Notes under the pieces: generated by a model
What the model was told of the DNA's origin: nothing
Seen by the model: only the letters and a program-made list of their open reading frames with translations
Database searches by the model: none
Position numbers and translations under genes: made by a program
Assembly: GCF_963583255.1 (NCBI RefSeq)
Contig: NC_084803.1
Coordinates: 14,351,428-14,415,427 of the forward strand
Direction of reading: 5' to 3'
Length of the DNA stretch: 64,000 nucleotides
From: Pyrus communis
Taxonomy: Eukaryota > Streptophyta > Magnoliopsida > Rosales > Rosaceae
Shown here: in pieces, positions 24,873 through 36,720 of the stretch
Numbering within the stretch: position 1 is the first letter of the stretch
How the letters are laid out: every line of letters begins with the position of its first letter

Positions 24873-25162
24873 CCTTTTTCGTCAATCGGCCTTCAATGAA
24901 GAAAGGGAACAAGAACTACACTCCGGCAATCGGCCTTAATGGAGTTGCACACAATAACAACAAACAAAATTTTTTCAAGAACGTTACTCCGACTATCGGC
25001 CTTTAAGGAGTAACACACAATATCTGAGACAGAACTTTTCACTCCGGCTATCGGCCTTATGGAGGAAACAAAATGCATTCAACACACTCTTGGCAATGGG
25101 CCTTTTTCAAGTGCACAAATCTGAACAAATCTGAAGTATACGGTTATCGGCCTTGACACTTC
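24873..25162 (-). repeat. Array of six hairpins with a conserved loop core
   Basis: Six copies of ATCGGCCTT (or ATGGGCCTT) at 24885, 24929, 24995, 25050, 25096 and 25146, about 42-66 bp apart. Each sits in the loop of an inverted repeat whose arms differ: ACTCC/GGAGT (24920, 24941), GTTACTCC/GGAGTAAC (24983, 25007), TTTC-a-CTCC/GGAGGAAA (25037, 25061), CAC..TTG/CAAGTG (25085, 25108), GAAGT/ACTTC (25133, 25158) and an imperfect CCTTTTTC/GAAGAAAGG (24873, 24898). It is non-coding and lies between the ORF and the polypurine tract of the element. Confidence 0.75.
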
Positions 25163-25451
25163 CAAAATTCCCAAGAAAATTCTCACTGAGACATTATCAC
25201 AAACAATTGATATGCTGGAAAGAAAATTAGTAATCTAAGACAAAACCTGAGAACTTGAATCTTGAAACCCATAACACACTGTCCTTACTCCGAATCACGT
25301 GCAGACACTTCCTTATCCTTTTCTTTCTCTCTCTTTTGGCTAGGCAGTGCACAGACATACCCTGCTTCTGGGATCAATCGACTTCCAATTTGAGATTTTG
25401 TGCTCCTTCTCCTTCAACTTTTTAACCAGACACGAGTCTGTAGCACTACCA

Positions 25452-25790
25452 TTACGGGCTAACATCTTTTTTGTCCTTGATGCTTCGTGGATAACTTGGC
25501 TGCTCCATTTTCTTCCCTGAATTGGTTGATTCAGGATTCTCCTCTGCAGCACTCAAATTTTCTAGTTTAGTAGCCACTTCAAGATTGTTAGAATCTTTTT
25601 GAGCAGGCAACACATGCTCTAATTCTTGTGGAGTATCTGAAGCCGCCAATACTTCCTGCTTATTGGGCCGAACCCATTCGCCATTAACCCAATCTTGATG
25701 CAATCTAAGACGTTCTTTCTTAAATTCGATCAAATCCGGAGGGTTTTTGAAGACGACGATGTACTTGGAATTGTTCTCGACAACCTTCCC
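25452..25790 (-). pseudogene. Agenet/DUF724-like gene fragment inside the LTR element
   Basis: Open frame on the minus strand; ATG-initiated from 25733 (93 aa) but open further upstream, reading VIGKVVENNSKYIVVFKNPP then DLIEFKKERLRLHQDWVNGE. The pattern of a hydrophobic strand, acidic pair and LRxHQDWVxGxWVRP is what I know from Agenet/DUF724 chromatin-reader proteins of plants. The rest (residues 30-93) is low-complexity, Glu/Asn-rich. Just upstream, a T-rich stretch ending in GGACTAG resembles an intron acceptor. Read as a captured host-gene fragment; identity is by pattern only. Confidence 0.5.
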
Positions 25791-26193
25791 TATGACCCTA
25801 GTCCAAAAAAAAATTAGAGAAGAAGGATAAAGATCACGGCTTTGCTGGTCCTCAAGTGCAATCTAGACGAATCCGACCCGATCATCAGAAAACGCACTCG
25901 AACATCCAAGCTTGTATGAAAACTCGTTCACCCACTGTGGAAGAAGATCACCAAAAATCAATCCATGGCTCTGGTACCATATTAACAGTAGTGCAGAGAA
26001 GCACAGAAATGCAGAAAGAGAATAAGAGAGAGAGAGAGATAGAAAGTAATTGATCACATTGATACTGAATTAATCATTACAACTATGAGAATACAACTTA
26101 TATAGCCATCATGACTAACTTGCAGCCTAAGCTATTTAACTAACTAATTTTGGTAACAACTCTAACAACCTTTTGGATATTGTCAACAAAAAC

Positions 26194-26408
26194 CACTCTC
26201 ATCTTCCACATTTTCCCTAGCATGCGCCGTTATCACCCCCATACCATTTGCAATTGAATGTATCGTCATGAGTCTCGATTTAAGTCTTGGACAAGTTATG
26301 GGATGGTTCGTGTGATCAGAGTTTGTCATTTTTTTTCCTTTTCTTTTGATGTCTACCTTATACTTTGGGGTTGATGGGTAATTCATTGAAGAACAGGAGA
26401 ATTCGTTC

Positions 26409-26447
<39 letters not shown>

Positions 26448-27356
26448 CATCACGTGGTAGGGTACTTATGTGAGAGGGACGTTGTGTAGAACGATTGTAC
26501 TTATGCAAGAGTTCTGGGGAAGGTAAATATTGAAGGTGGCTACTGTTTATGAGTTGTGAATAACGAGGTGAAGAGTTTGGAGGAATTTGGGTAAAGGGAG
26601 GGGTTTAGGTGGACAAAGGGGAGAAGTTGGTGTATGAGAAGTAATAGATGATGTTTATTCAAGTAGGGAAAGGGGAGGCTGGCAGCAGAGCAGAAGTTTT
26701 TCGGCCACGCCCAAAATAGCAAAATGTCCAACTGCTTCTTGGGAAACAGCGTTTGCATTTTTCAGCTACATGGGCTTGGATACTATTTGGGCTGGAAGTA
26801 CGAACTCTAGCCCATTCATGTGGGAATTCATAGACTTAACATGAGGGCTTCTTACTGAAAAAAAGCTGTTAAAGGTTGGGCCGAAAAGCAAATCGGTGCT
26901 GCGGCCCCATTGTTTCAGCATTGTCATGCCTTGTGATGTCAAGATTTCTATCGCTACAATGAAAGAGCACACATGCACGAATTTATTTTCGTCAATGATG
27001 CATGTGTGCTCTAGCGTTGTAATGAAGACATGCTGAAAATGACATGTTTACTTGTTTGGAGTGGTGTGTATGCAAGGCAGTGGTTGATTTAGAAATTGTA
27101 TCATTGGTTAATTTTTGTTGAGTTTTGTCAGTGAAGCATATTGTTAATCACTTGGAGAGTCTGTCCAAATCTGACAAGTCATGATTTCGACACATGTAAA
27201 CATCTGCCAATCCATAATGTGAAGGCTCGTCGAAATCTGTCCAGGTCATTTCGAAAAAGACAACTATGACCTATACAAACCTACGCATATTCCCATAGGA
27301 CCTTCCGAATCATTTTTACCAGCTTCCAGAGAGTCCCAGGACCCTATAGGTTTTTA
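26194..27356. other. Intergenic DNA with long poly-A run
   Basis: Contains an A run of about 28 bases (26416-26443) and otherwise unremarkable sequence. Short minus-strand frames (26540-26758, 26766-26978) show no known domain and have a composition like non-coding DNA. Confidence 0.4.
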
Positions 27357-28254
27357 TGGTGCATTTGTTGTACCAGACTATTTTAAATTAGATTAGTTGT
27401 AGAAATTAAGCTGGATTGGCTTGGCTTGGACTAAGCAGGATAAGAATAGTGAAGTGTTTGGTACAGTGCCGGACTAAAATATTTTAGGACTCAAATCTTT
27501 TTTTTTTTTTTTTTTTTTCATTTTTAATCCACACTTGCTTTACAAAAGAAAAACTAAAAACTAATTAAAAAATAAATAATAAAAGATCAAATCCAGTAGA
27601 ACACCACCGTTTTATCCTCTTGACAAAATCGGAATTTGACAATTTGTTCCATCATCTTCAATCTTCATCTGGGCAATGCTTTTTCAGCCCTCCCGTGCAC
27701 CGACCCATTCACCCATCAGAAATAGGACACAGTTGTCAAGCTACCATGGCAGAGCTTCAGCATGAGCTTTGAAAATTTTTATCGAAATTTCTTGACTGCA
27801 TCCAATGGGCACAACATCAGCATGGAAAAACGGAACAGCCAGATGGTTCTTCTTCAATTCAAGAGAAATAATTATCAATTTTTAAGGCAAATTAACCGAG
27901 TTCATAAGCAGCTCTAATTACCAAGTTCATCCCCCAATTCCCATATCGATCTGAGAGAGAGAGAGAGAGAGAGAGAGGAGACTTGTTCTGGAAGCTCACC
28001 AGTAGATCAATAGCTTTGACAAAGAACGGTTCGCTCCCACCAATTCACTCGAAGGAGACGGCGAGGGAAGTAGCGTATTGAGGTTTTTAGCAATCCCATG
28101 CTTTTGGGTCGAACTAATTAGGACAACTTAATGAGGCCGGTAGTCCATGCGAGTCCGGGCTAGTCCCATTTAAGATAGTCCATAGTCATGCCAAACGTGG
28201 GTTATTAGTCTTAGCTAGTCCAATCCTAGCTAAGGAGGTCAAACAAACGACCCC
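27357..28254. mobile_element. PIF/Harbinger-like non-autonomous element
   Basis: About 898 bp flanked by TTA on both sides (27354-27356 and 28255-28257). Ends are imperfect inverted repeats: TGGTGCATTTGTTGTACCAG on the left and, on the complement, GGGGTCGTTTGTTTGACC on the right. Subterminal GGACTA/TAGTCC words recur at both ends. The interior includes a T run (27499-27520) and a GA microsatellite (27954-27976) and has no transposase. A relative with the same subterminal words lies at about 44438-45353. Confidence 0.65.
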
Positions 28255-28730
28255 TTAATGGATATACAGTTGATGCAAGATAAATGTATCATTTTGATTC
28301 ATGTCAAATTATGCATTTACTATTAGATAAAAAATAAAAAATATAAGCTAGTCCCACATTATCTCATACCTAAATAACATGCTATCGAGGTATCAAAAGA
28401 AAGTATGTCTGCGAAGGAAAAAATAAACAAGTATCAACAATTCATAATTTTCCTAATGCTAATCGTGTAGTGTACAACACAAACACGATGTCATCAGTCA
28501 CCTAATAATTTTACTTAAGATGAGTACTGCAGGGATAGAAATATGGGAGACTGTAAAGAACACTAACCATTATATTATTTGTCAAAGATATTACCCTATA
28601 CAAATCTTATTATTCTTGTAACTTGGGACTCCTTCGCCCTGTGACACATGCTGTGAGTGAAGTACTAAGCGTGCAACCTAATTAATTAGAGGGAAGAAAG
28701 GAGAATATATCATTGTACAAGTATAGCAGG

Positions 28731-28799
28731 ATAATGGACACTTTCGTTACTTACCTGAACTACCCCCTCTCCTTTTAGTGCAAAATATATCATTGTACC

Positions 28800-28836
<37 letters not shown>

Positions 28837-29022
28837 GATATACTTGGTATTCCGCACCCTAGCTACTCACTCACTCACTATAATGGACACTTTTGTTACT
28901 TACCTGAACTACCCCCTCTCCCTTGAGTGCAAAATATATCATTGTATCAAAAAAATAAAAAATAAAAAAAAGGAGATATACTTGGTATTCCGCACCCTAG
29001 CTACTCACTTACTCACTATACA
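28731..29022 (+). repeat. Tandem duplication with poly-A spacers
   Basis: Two copies of an about 140-bp unit: TAATGGACACTTTCGTTACT at 28731 and TAATGGACACTTTTGTTACT at 28881; each continues with CTGAACTACCCCCTCTCCCT, an A-rich run and GGAGATATACTTGGTATTCC. The A runs differ in length (about 30 versus interrupted), as expected of slippage after duplication. Confidence 0.8.
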
Positions 29023-29898
29023 AGAGGATGGGTAATCTAATAACATATCCAATGACTCTGTTTCATTTTTGGCATGAATGCAGTCTCTAGTTTATGGACG
29101 GACTTGTTCAATATAGTGTTGTCAATGCAAATTTCTGTCATTTTTCACTTAGACGAAAATGCATTTGTAAAACAATCAACACCTTTAATCAAATACCCAA
29201 AGTCTCACGCACCCACGATGAGTGGGGGGAGGGTTTGGCCAACGAATCTCCGATGCCTAAGAGTGAGTATTTAGGGTTTTATGTGTATAAAAAAAGCTCT
29301 ACCATTTTTGGTGGAGAAATAGGGTATTTACAGAGGAGATGGCCGGCCATTAGGGTAGGTTTTGGTGAGAATATTCCCAAGATATTGTGTAAATAATATC
29401 TTGGAAATAATGGTTATCCCAGAATAAATGTGACTGACTAGGATTACTTACTTTATAAGGATTGTCTTCAATAAGAAATGTATTAATGATAGGATTTAGG
29501 GATAATCTTACCATTAAATACCTTAAACTTTTTCCACGCGCGGCGGAGCTCTGTGTGCATGTCCTAGGATCCTGAGTTGCGCGTGGGATGCCTTGCTCAT
29601 TTAATAAAGGTAATCTCATCTTTTTTGGCTAAAAGTCCACGTGTCGCCGCCAAAAATTTTAAGATTATTTTTCTAACGTGTTATATATTTATGTTCTTCT
29701 TTCACGACCATTCTACAATTTTTTCGTGCCATTTCTTTTCTATCAGTTGATACTCTTCCGTCCTCCTTTGTGAGTCATGTTCATTCCCTTTCTATTTTCA
29801 TTTGATGCGAACCTCTTGATTTGAGTATTCGTACCATGACACATTTGGAAAATAGATTCTAGTGGTAGATGATACGGGGTATGTTTCCATTTAGTATT
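29023..29898. other. Intergenic DNA, possible decayed LTR
   Basis: No gene. The part at about 29210-29640 has a mosaic of GC-rich words (GGCCGGCCATTAGGG, CACGCGCGGCGGAGC) in AT-rich DNA plus GGGTATTTACAGAGGAG, which is suggestive of an old LTR, but no partner, primer site or polypurine tract was found. Confidence 0.35.
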
Positions 29899-30125
29899 GG
29901 TACGTTTCTAGCCGATATGTTGGTACATTTTCAGTTGGCATGGGTACATTTCATATCAGCATCGGTACATTTCAATTTGGCATGGGTACATTTCTAGACA
30001 ATATGTTGGTATGTTTCAAGTTGGCATGGGTACATATCCTATCAATATTGGTACATTTCAATTTAACATCGGTACGTTTCAAGTCATATTAGTACATTTC
30101 AACATGGCATGAGTACAATTCAAAT
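29899..30125 (+). repeat. Minisatellite with 21-23 bp units and 4-unit higher-order period
   Basis: About ten units each starting GGTACATTTC or a variant, followed by a variable half (AATTTGGCATG, ATATCAGCATC, TAGACAATATGTT). Units 1-4 resemble units 5-8 in the same order, giving a higher-order period of about 85 bp. Non-coding; no element ends beside it. Confidence 0.8.
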
Positions 30126-30739
30126 TAGAAATTAATATATTTAAATTTAGTTTCAATTTAAAATTCACATTCATATATCTCATGCTGAATAACATTAATC
30201 TCATTCCAACTAATCCCTTTTGTCAACAACTTTTATGCAAATTATATTGTGCTACAATATTTTAAAATCACTTGTTTTCTGTTGCAAACTACATAACCAT
30301 GCAATCAAACTAGAACTCAACAAGATAAATGTAGCGTCTGTGGTGTTTTTATCATGTTGGATTGGCTATCTCCATTTTTTCTGCTAATGTAAGTTTTTTC
30401 CGTGATCAATGAAGTTTTATTATAGAAAAATAAATGTTAAAAATTTAAAAATTAAGAGATAATATTGATGATTTAATAGTTAATATCTATTAATTATCCA
30501 ACATCCCTTAAAAAAGGACATAGATTCTGACACGTCAAAAAACCTCTATTAACTAAAAAGATTAAGTGGGAAATCAACACATAACATTTTTCATTTAGAA
30601 AAAAAACCAATTAAAATAAATTAAAAATACTTAGGTGGCCACTAGTCAAAGCGTCTTAATCAAATCTTTAAAAGACACAAATGTTTAATAAAAAGTTTGT
30701 AGAAACGGAATGGGGCTTTCTAACTTTCTCTTAAAAGAA

Positions 30740-33700
30740 TATCCAATTTAAATATTTTTCTAGGTTATGTCCGAGAAAGTCGGAGCTAAGGGGATTGGCG
30801 ATTTGCATTCCAAACCCTAAGGTAGGGACGACGGCGCACTTCAGGAACTTGTGACAAAGGCAACTAGGCTACTTGCAAACGGAAAGGTTGAAGAGAAAGG
30901 TTTGTGTAGGGGTGCTGGTGCAGGTTTTAAGTGTGCAGGAAGTCCTAGGGTTAGGGTTTGTGGAAGTCTTTTCGGACCTTTGTGGCACACGCACGCTTAT
31001 TGGACTTGGGGTTTGAAGGCTACCCGTATACGTGGAGGAATAGACGTAGGGAGGGTTTTATCCAGGAAAGGATTAATCGTGCTCTTGCTACAAAGGAATG
31101 GGTCCAATGTTATCAGCAAGCAGTTGTAAGGCATGTGGTGTTTGAGCAGTCAGACCATGCAATGTTAGTGCTCTCAACAAATATGGATCAACCCCAGTGA
31201 AAGAAAAGGTTCATGTATGATCCATGATGGAATCAAGATGCAAGGTGCGATGAGGTGATGCATGCATGTTGGGGTAATGTTCTCGGTGGTACTTTTGCAT
31301 ATAACCAGGTGAATAACTTGCGGAAGGTTAAACACGGCTTGGTGATGTGGCAGAAAAAAGAGAGGCGTAATGAACAAAAGAAGATTTGCTGCCTGAAAAA
31401 GTCATATGTGACGCGTATCAACAACCTGTGTTTGATGGCCAATAGATTCAAGAGTTGGAAGAGGATCTTACACGGGCAATTAGAAAGAAATAAGTATATT
31501 GGCGCACAAAGTCTCAAGTACAGTGGTTACATGAAGGTGATAAAAATACTAGGTTCTTCCATGCGCAAACTTTGAAGCGAAGACGGATGAATGTTATTCG
31601 TGGGATAAAAGATAAGGATAAGACATGGTGTACAGATAGGCATCGAATCCATGGCATTGCAGTTGGTTATTTCCAATCTTTGTTTTCCACAGATTGGTCT
31701 GCTAGTTTTATTGGATCCTGCCGTGTGTGCTGAGTAAGGGGGGATATGGAGAATAATTTATTGATTGCTCTGGTGACTGATGCGGAGATTGAAACTGCTA
31801 TATATCATATGCACCTAACGAAATCACCGGGTCCGGATGGGTTTAATGCAGGATTCTTCCATCATTGGGAGACGGTCGGAGGTGTGGTTATGGGTATGGT
31901 TAAATCTTTCTTTTGCTCGAGGAGAATGTTAAAAGAGTTGAATGATACTAATATTGTGCTCATTCCTAAAGTGGATAACCTAACAAAAATGTCCCAATTT
32001 CAGCCGATTTCGTTATGTAATGTGGTATATAAAATTATTTCCAAAGTTTTAACGAATCAGTTGAAAAGAGTTCTCCTTGAAGTGATTAGTTAGAATCAAT
32101 CGGCGTTTGTGTCGGGAAGGCAAATTTCTAATAATATTTTGGTGGTTCATGAACTCATACACTCTATGCAACATGGCAATGAGGATGGTGTTAACTTTAT
32201 GGCGATGAAATTGGACATGGCAAAAGCTTATGATCATGTTGAATGGTCATTTTTGAATGCTATGTTGCACAAATTGGGATTTGACGATATTTTTTGCCAG
32301 TGGGTGATGGAGTGAGTGCAAATCGTGTCATAGTTAATGGTGAGGCAACAAGTTATATTACACCTAGTAGGGGACTCCGGCAAAGGGATCCATTGTCGCC
32401 TTTTCTATTCCTAATTTGTGTTGAGGGTTTTTCATCCCTAATTCATAATAAGGAGAAGGTTGGATGCAATCGGGGGATATTAGTGAATGCCCTTGCCGAT
32501 CCCTTATCACATGTTTTCTTTGCAGATGATTCGGTTTTATTTTGTAGGGTTATGGAGCTAGAGGCTCATAATGTTAAATGTTAGCTCCAACGGTATGCCA
32601 AGGGGTTTGGGCATTTTATTAATTTGGACAAGAGTTCGGTCTATTTTAGTGAGGGTTGTTCGCAGGGGTTGAAAGATCAGTTATCGCATGTGTTAAGGAT
32701 TAGACATCAGGAAGGATTCGGGAAATATTTGGATATTCAAGCGGATTTTGGGGTCTCGAAAAAAGTGTTTGAAGATGTACGAAATATATTGGATGAGAGA
32801 ATTAATGGATGGGTAGAACAGTTTTTGTCGGTTGCGGGGAATGAGGTATTGATTAAAAGTGTAACGGCAGCTTTACCTATTTACACTATGTCATGTTTCC
32901 AATTGCCAATACAATTGGCAAAGGAGATTGAACAAATTATTGCACAATTTTGGTGGAGGGATCAGAAGACAAATAAGGGAATTCATTGGGTTGCTTGGAA
33001 TAAAGTTGCAAAAAAGAAGTCTTCAGGATGACTCAACTTTAAAGAGATTATTACTTTTAACTTAGCTATGTTGGCTAAGGTAGGGTGGCGTATTATATGC
33101 AATCCAGACTCTCTTTTGGCTAAAGTGCTCCAAGCCAAATATTATCCTTCTTCGTCGTTTCTTGAAGCATCGGTGGGAAGGGGTACTTCATAGGATTGGA
33201 AGGGGATTTTGCAAAGGAGGAAAGTATTGAAGGCTAGTATACAATGGAGGGTTGGGGATGGGAAAAGTATTCAGATTGTGAATGACCCATGGTTGCCTAC
33301 GCCGCAGACATTTCGGCTTATTTCAAGACATAAGGGGATGCCTAGAATGGTTGCCAACATGGTGGTCCCTGGGGGTAAATGGAAGCACGATGTTATTGAT
33401 AGGTGTTTTAATGAAAAGGAAGCACATATTATTTTAGGTATGCCGCTGAGCCAATATGGATGCCCTGCTCGTATTATTTGGCATTACACTCGGAATGGGG
33501 TGTATTCGGTGAAATCAGGGTATATGGTGGCTTAAGAGATAAATCGGAATGGAGAGCTTGGATGGAAATGGGTGGGTCAATCTAGTAAGGATGACAACAA
33601 GGATCCGGTTTGGATGGCTTTATGGTAGTTGAAGGTTCCTCCTAAGCTGTGTCATTTCGTTTGGAAGAGGTGTAGGAATATCCTTGCAGTGCGTACAAAT

Positions 33701-34669
33701 TTGCAACGCCAGGGGATTCGGTTGGAGACTAGTTGCCCATTCTATGCAGGTGATGTGGAAACGCAGGTGCATCTTTTTTTTCGTTGCCCATTTGCTCATG
33801 TATTTTGGTTTAATTCTCCGCTTCAATTGGATGTGACAACGGTGGTGGATGGGGATTTTATGGAGTGTTGGAAGTGGTTGTGTAAGAAATATGGTGAAGA
33901 GGAGAGGCTAGTGATCTAATGCGTTGGGTGGTTTGTGGTTTGTGGAGGATATGGAAGTGTCAGAATAGTGTGGTGTTTGAGAAGATTAAGGTAGAACCTA
34001 GTGTTGTGCTGTAACTACTTCGACAAAAATTGGGTGAAATATCGAGGTGTGAAGGGGAACTGGTGCAGCAGCCAAACCGTGGGCAGCAAGTGAGAATGGA
34101 GAACCATGAAGGGTGGGTAAAGCCTCCATTTGGTACAATCAAAGTGAACTGTGATGGAGCTTGGTGTAGTCGTACTGATGTTGGGGGGGGGGGGGGGGGG
34201 GTTTGGAGGGGTTGCGAGGGATTTTGCAGGGATTTTTAAAGGTGCTGGAGGTGTGGGCAAAATTCTATGTGTATCGAGCATCATGGCAGAAGCAGAAGCA
34301 ATGAGATCGGCTTTGTTGGCTTGTGTGGAAAAAGGCTTTGGGGTTGTTTAGTTGGAAACTAATTCGAATGTCCTTATCGACATGATCCATGGGAGCTTGC
34401 AACTGGAGGCAGTTATGGATGATATTTTTTGGGATATTAACCATATTAAGCAACAATTATGTTATGTTGAGTTTCTTTATACTCCTCGTGTCTGTAATGA
34501 GGCTATGCATCTTATGGCATCTTATGTCACACGTGTGGGGGGTGGTCATTTGTGGGATGCTTTTGAATCAAAGTGGTTGTTTAAATTCTTTGACTTCTGA
34601 TGTAAACCTTTCGATTCATATTTAATAATATCTTACTTTCGACAAAAAAAAAAAAAAAAAAAAAAAAAG
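30740..34669 (+). mobile_element. LINE (non-LTR retrotransposon), 5'-truncated and decayed
   Basis: About 3.9 kb with a poly-A tail (34644-34668), flanked by an 18-bp target duplication AACTTTCTCTTAAAAGAA at 30722-30739 and 34670-34687. Coding remnants in order: end of the endonuclease domain (about 30958-31200, with EQSDHAMLVL), reverse transcriptase (31746-32584, with KSPGPDGFNAGFF, LDMAKAYDHVEW, GLRQRDPLSPFLF and the FADD box at 32518-32529), a zinc-knuckle-like zf-RVT region (33629-33919), and an RNase H segment (34100-34350, VNCDGAW). Many stops and frame changes (for example at 31198, 32091, 32582) rule out activity. A run of about 18 G at 34182-34201 lies in the RNase H part. Confidence 0.93.
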
Positions 34670-34687
34670 AACTTTCTCTTAAAAGAA

Positions 34688-35985
34688 AATGGTGAAGAAA
34701 AAATCTTTAATCAAACAACTATATATACAAGGAGAATAAATATATACAAAATTGGTGATCAGAATTAATCATATAAATATGGATATATATAATATATCCC
34801 GACAACTAGATACCAGGGGGAACATTCTACAATTCCCCAACTTGGCCGACCAGCCCCATTATATCACGGTGAGCAATACATTCCACCACCAACAATATTT
34901 CTCTAATTTTCCAAGTTGTGTGCCATGTCTGGCACCGCCTTCGATATCTTATCCAGTAAACTTGAGGGCATGCTAGGGTTAATTCATGGCTCCTGCTTTG
35001 GATTAATTAATTAGGTCATGACCTGTACCTAGCTTGTGTGATCCATATATATCTCATCACTCCCCGTTAGATTTGGTTACATCTTACCATATCTTCCACG
35101 CACATACTCATGACTCAGTACAATTAATATTATAATTTAAGTGAATTTGACACGCTATATCATCACGTGCAAGCCTGAAATATCACGTGCTTGATCGGAA
35201 TCGGAACATGGTGTAAGAGATACTCCCACTCTAGTCTCTAGGCCGGCCAACTGACAAGTTATCCTATAGCTAGGCTAAAAACCTTGAAGAGCTATATATG
35301 TCGATCATACAGTGCTTCGTTAATAACCAACACACCTCTTTCCCTTTCAGATCACAACAGATTGATCAAAGCATGCATGCATATGAAACCCTAGTTCTAT
35401 ACCGGGTTCTAGTATGGGCTGCAGTAGTGAACAAGCTAAATAATCGTGCGCTGATCACAACATGATAGGAGGGGACCCGATTTTGATCAAAATATTACAA
35501 CCAAATATTAAATAACATGTGCGAAACCTGAAATGGTAAGACATGCATGGTGTATTTTATCTGCAAATCTTATTAATCCTGATCATCAGGTAACAGCACA
35601 CGTCAGTATTTGGCGTCATCGAAACCCAATCCATTCCATCTTAAAATTCTTAATGGTTCCCTTCTATAATTGGTAATTTCACATGCATGAAAGTTTTATA
35701 ACGGTTAGTAAATATGTATAATTTTACGTGTTATAATATAAGATGATACGGTTGATTATGAATCTCTAAAATTTCAGGAGTTTTTTGCGAAATTTATAAA
35801 GGAGGCCCTTCTTAAAATAGTCTTCCAAAAAAAATTGAACAATGCACTGATGTTAAAAACAATAACTAAAACTTAAAAATCCTACTAAATAATCAACAAT
35901 CAGTTCAATCTTAAGAAACCAAATGAACAAAATCTTCAAAAGCCTAGCATTGAAGACTTGAAGTTTCACTTAAAGATGGTTCTTC
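34688..35985. other. Intergenic DNA, no gene seen
   Basis: AT-rich with scattered GCATGCATGC words; no domain, element ends or RNA gene recognised. Confidence 0.4.
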
Positions 35986-36720
35986 ATGCATTCTTTGTTG
36001 CAAAATCATCGATTAAACATTCATAAACAATTTTGTCTAAAAAGCCGCTTTCAATCGATATCAAACCAAACTCATTTAACCTTTCTTGCAACATGGCTGA
36101 TTGCACGTATGATTTTAATATTTTAACAATGAAAAACTCATTTCCGCAAATGCAACGGTAATAAGTACAATCAACAAAAATCTATATGCAATGCTTGCAG
36201 TCAAGAAATAACGCATCATCTTCAAGTAGTTCAATACGTCAATGGATGTCTTCATTTCTTTCAGTAAAGGCTCTCATAAAAGTTTCAACTCTACAAATAA
36301 TGCATACTCATCAACATAAAAGAACTCACATATCTTGAGAAAGTTTTGAAGACAATCACAACAATCTTTCAATCTATCATTACCCATCGAATTCAACATT
36401 TCTGAAGTAAATAAAAACCCAAATACATCATCATATGCTTGATATTCTTCAAACCTTGTCTTCGGCAAACCAATAACTTGATCTATCATATATAAAAAGT
36501 AATGAATCCTAAAAGGTTCCTTTGTTGATTATTAAGTTGATTGGGATGACTCATCATTATCATCAGTGTCATTTTCTACGAATTTCACGTTTTTTTTTTT
36601 TTTTTTTTTTTTAAACACGGGATCAACTTCCATAATTTTTGATATAATACTGTTATTTATTAGATAGCAAAAATTTTTTGGGACCCCTAAAATTTCGGGG
36701 CCCTAGGTGATCAAACACTT
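35986..36720 (-). pseudogene. hAT transposase relic (ZMYM1/TTF-type, C-terminal dimerisation region)
   Basis: The minus strand at 36489-36274 reads TRFEEYQAYDDVFGFLF and ends FVELKLL, the pattern that precedes the dimerisation domain in plant TTF-type/ZMYM1-like hAT transposases. Downstream, 36180-36000, it reads LITVAFAEMSFSLLK then, after a one-base frame change, SYVQSAMLQERLNEFGLISI and ECLIDDFA, matching the usual AE.SFS.LK...RS.M.QERL.GL..ISIE block of the hAT dimerisation domain. The T run (36593-36613) and GGGACCCCTAAAATTTCGGG near 36680 lie upstream. Inactive. Confidence 0.8.

Larger units (their letters stand above)
24511..26188 (-). mobile_element. Short non-autonomous LTR retrotransposon (TRIM/LARD-like)
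   Basis: Complete 1.68-kb element on the minus strand flanked by the 5-bp target duplication AAAAC (24506-24510 and 26189-26193). 5' LTR 25980-26188; 3' LTR 24511-24777. Next to the 5' LTR is a primer site TGGTACCAGAGCCATGG (25979-25963), like the initiator tRNA-Met site of plant elements; next to the 3' LTR is the polypurine tract GAGGGGGGA (24778-24786). The LTRs begin TGTTGACAATATCC. The interior has no gag or pol; it carries a piece resembling an Agenet/DUF724 gene (25452-25790) and a hairpin array (24873-25162). It must have moved with proteins supplied by another element. Confidence 0.88.

Noticed and set aside
24873..25162. Coding repeat or protein tandem repeat
   Set aside because: Spacing between copies is not a multiple of three (44, 66, 55, 46, 50) and stops occur in all frames.
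29899..30125. CRISPR-like array
   Set aside because: Units are adjacent and whole-unit similar with no unique spacers, and the sequence is a plant nuclear genome; it is a minisatellite.
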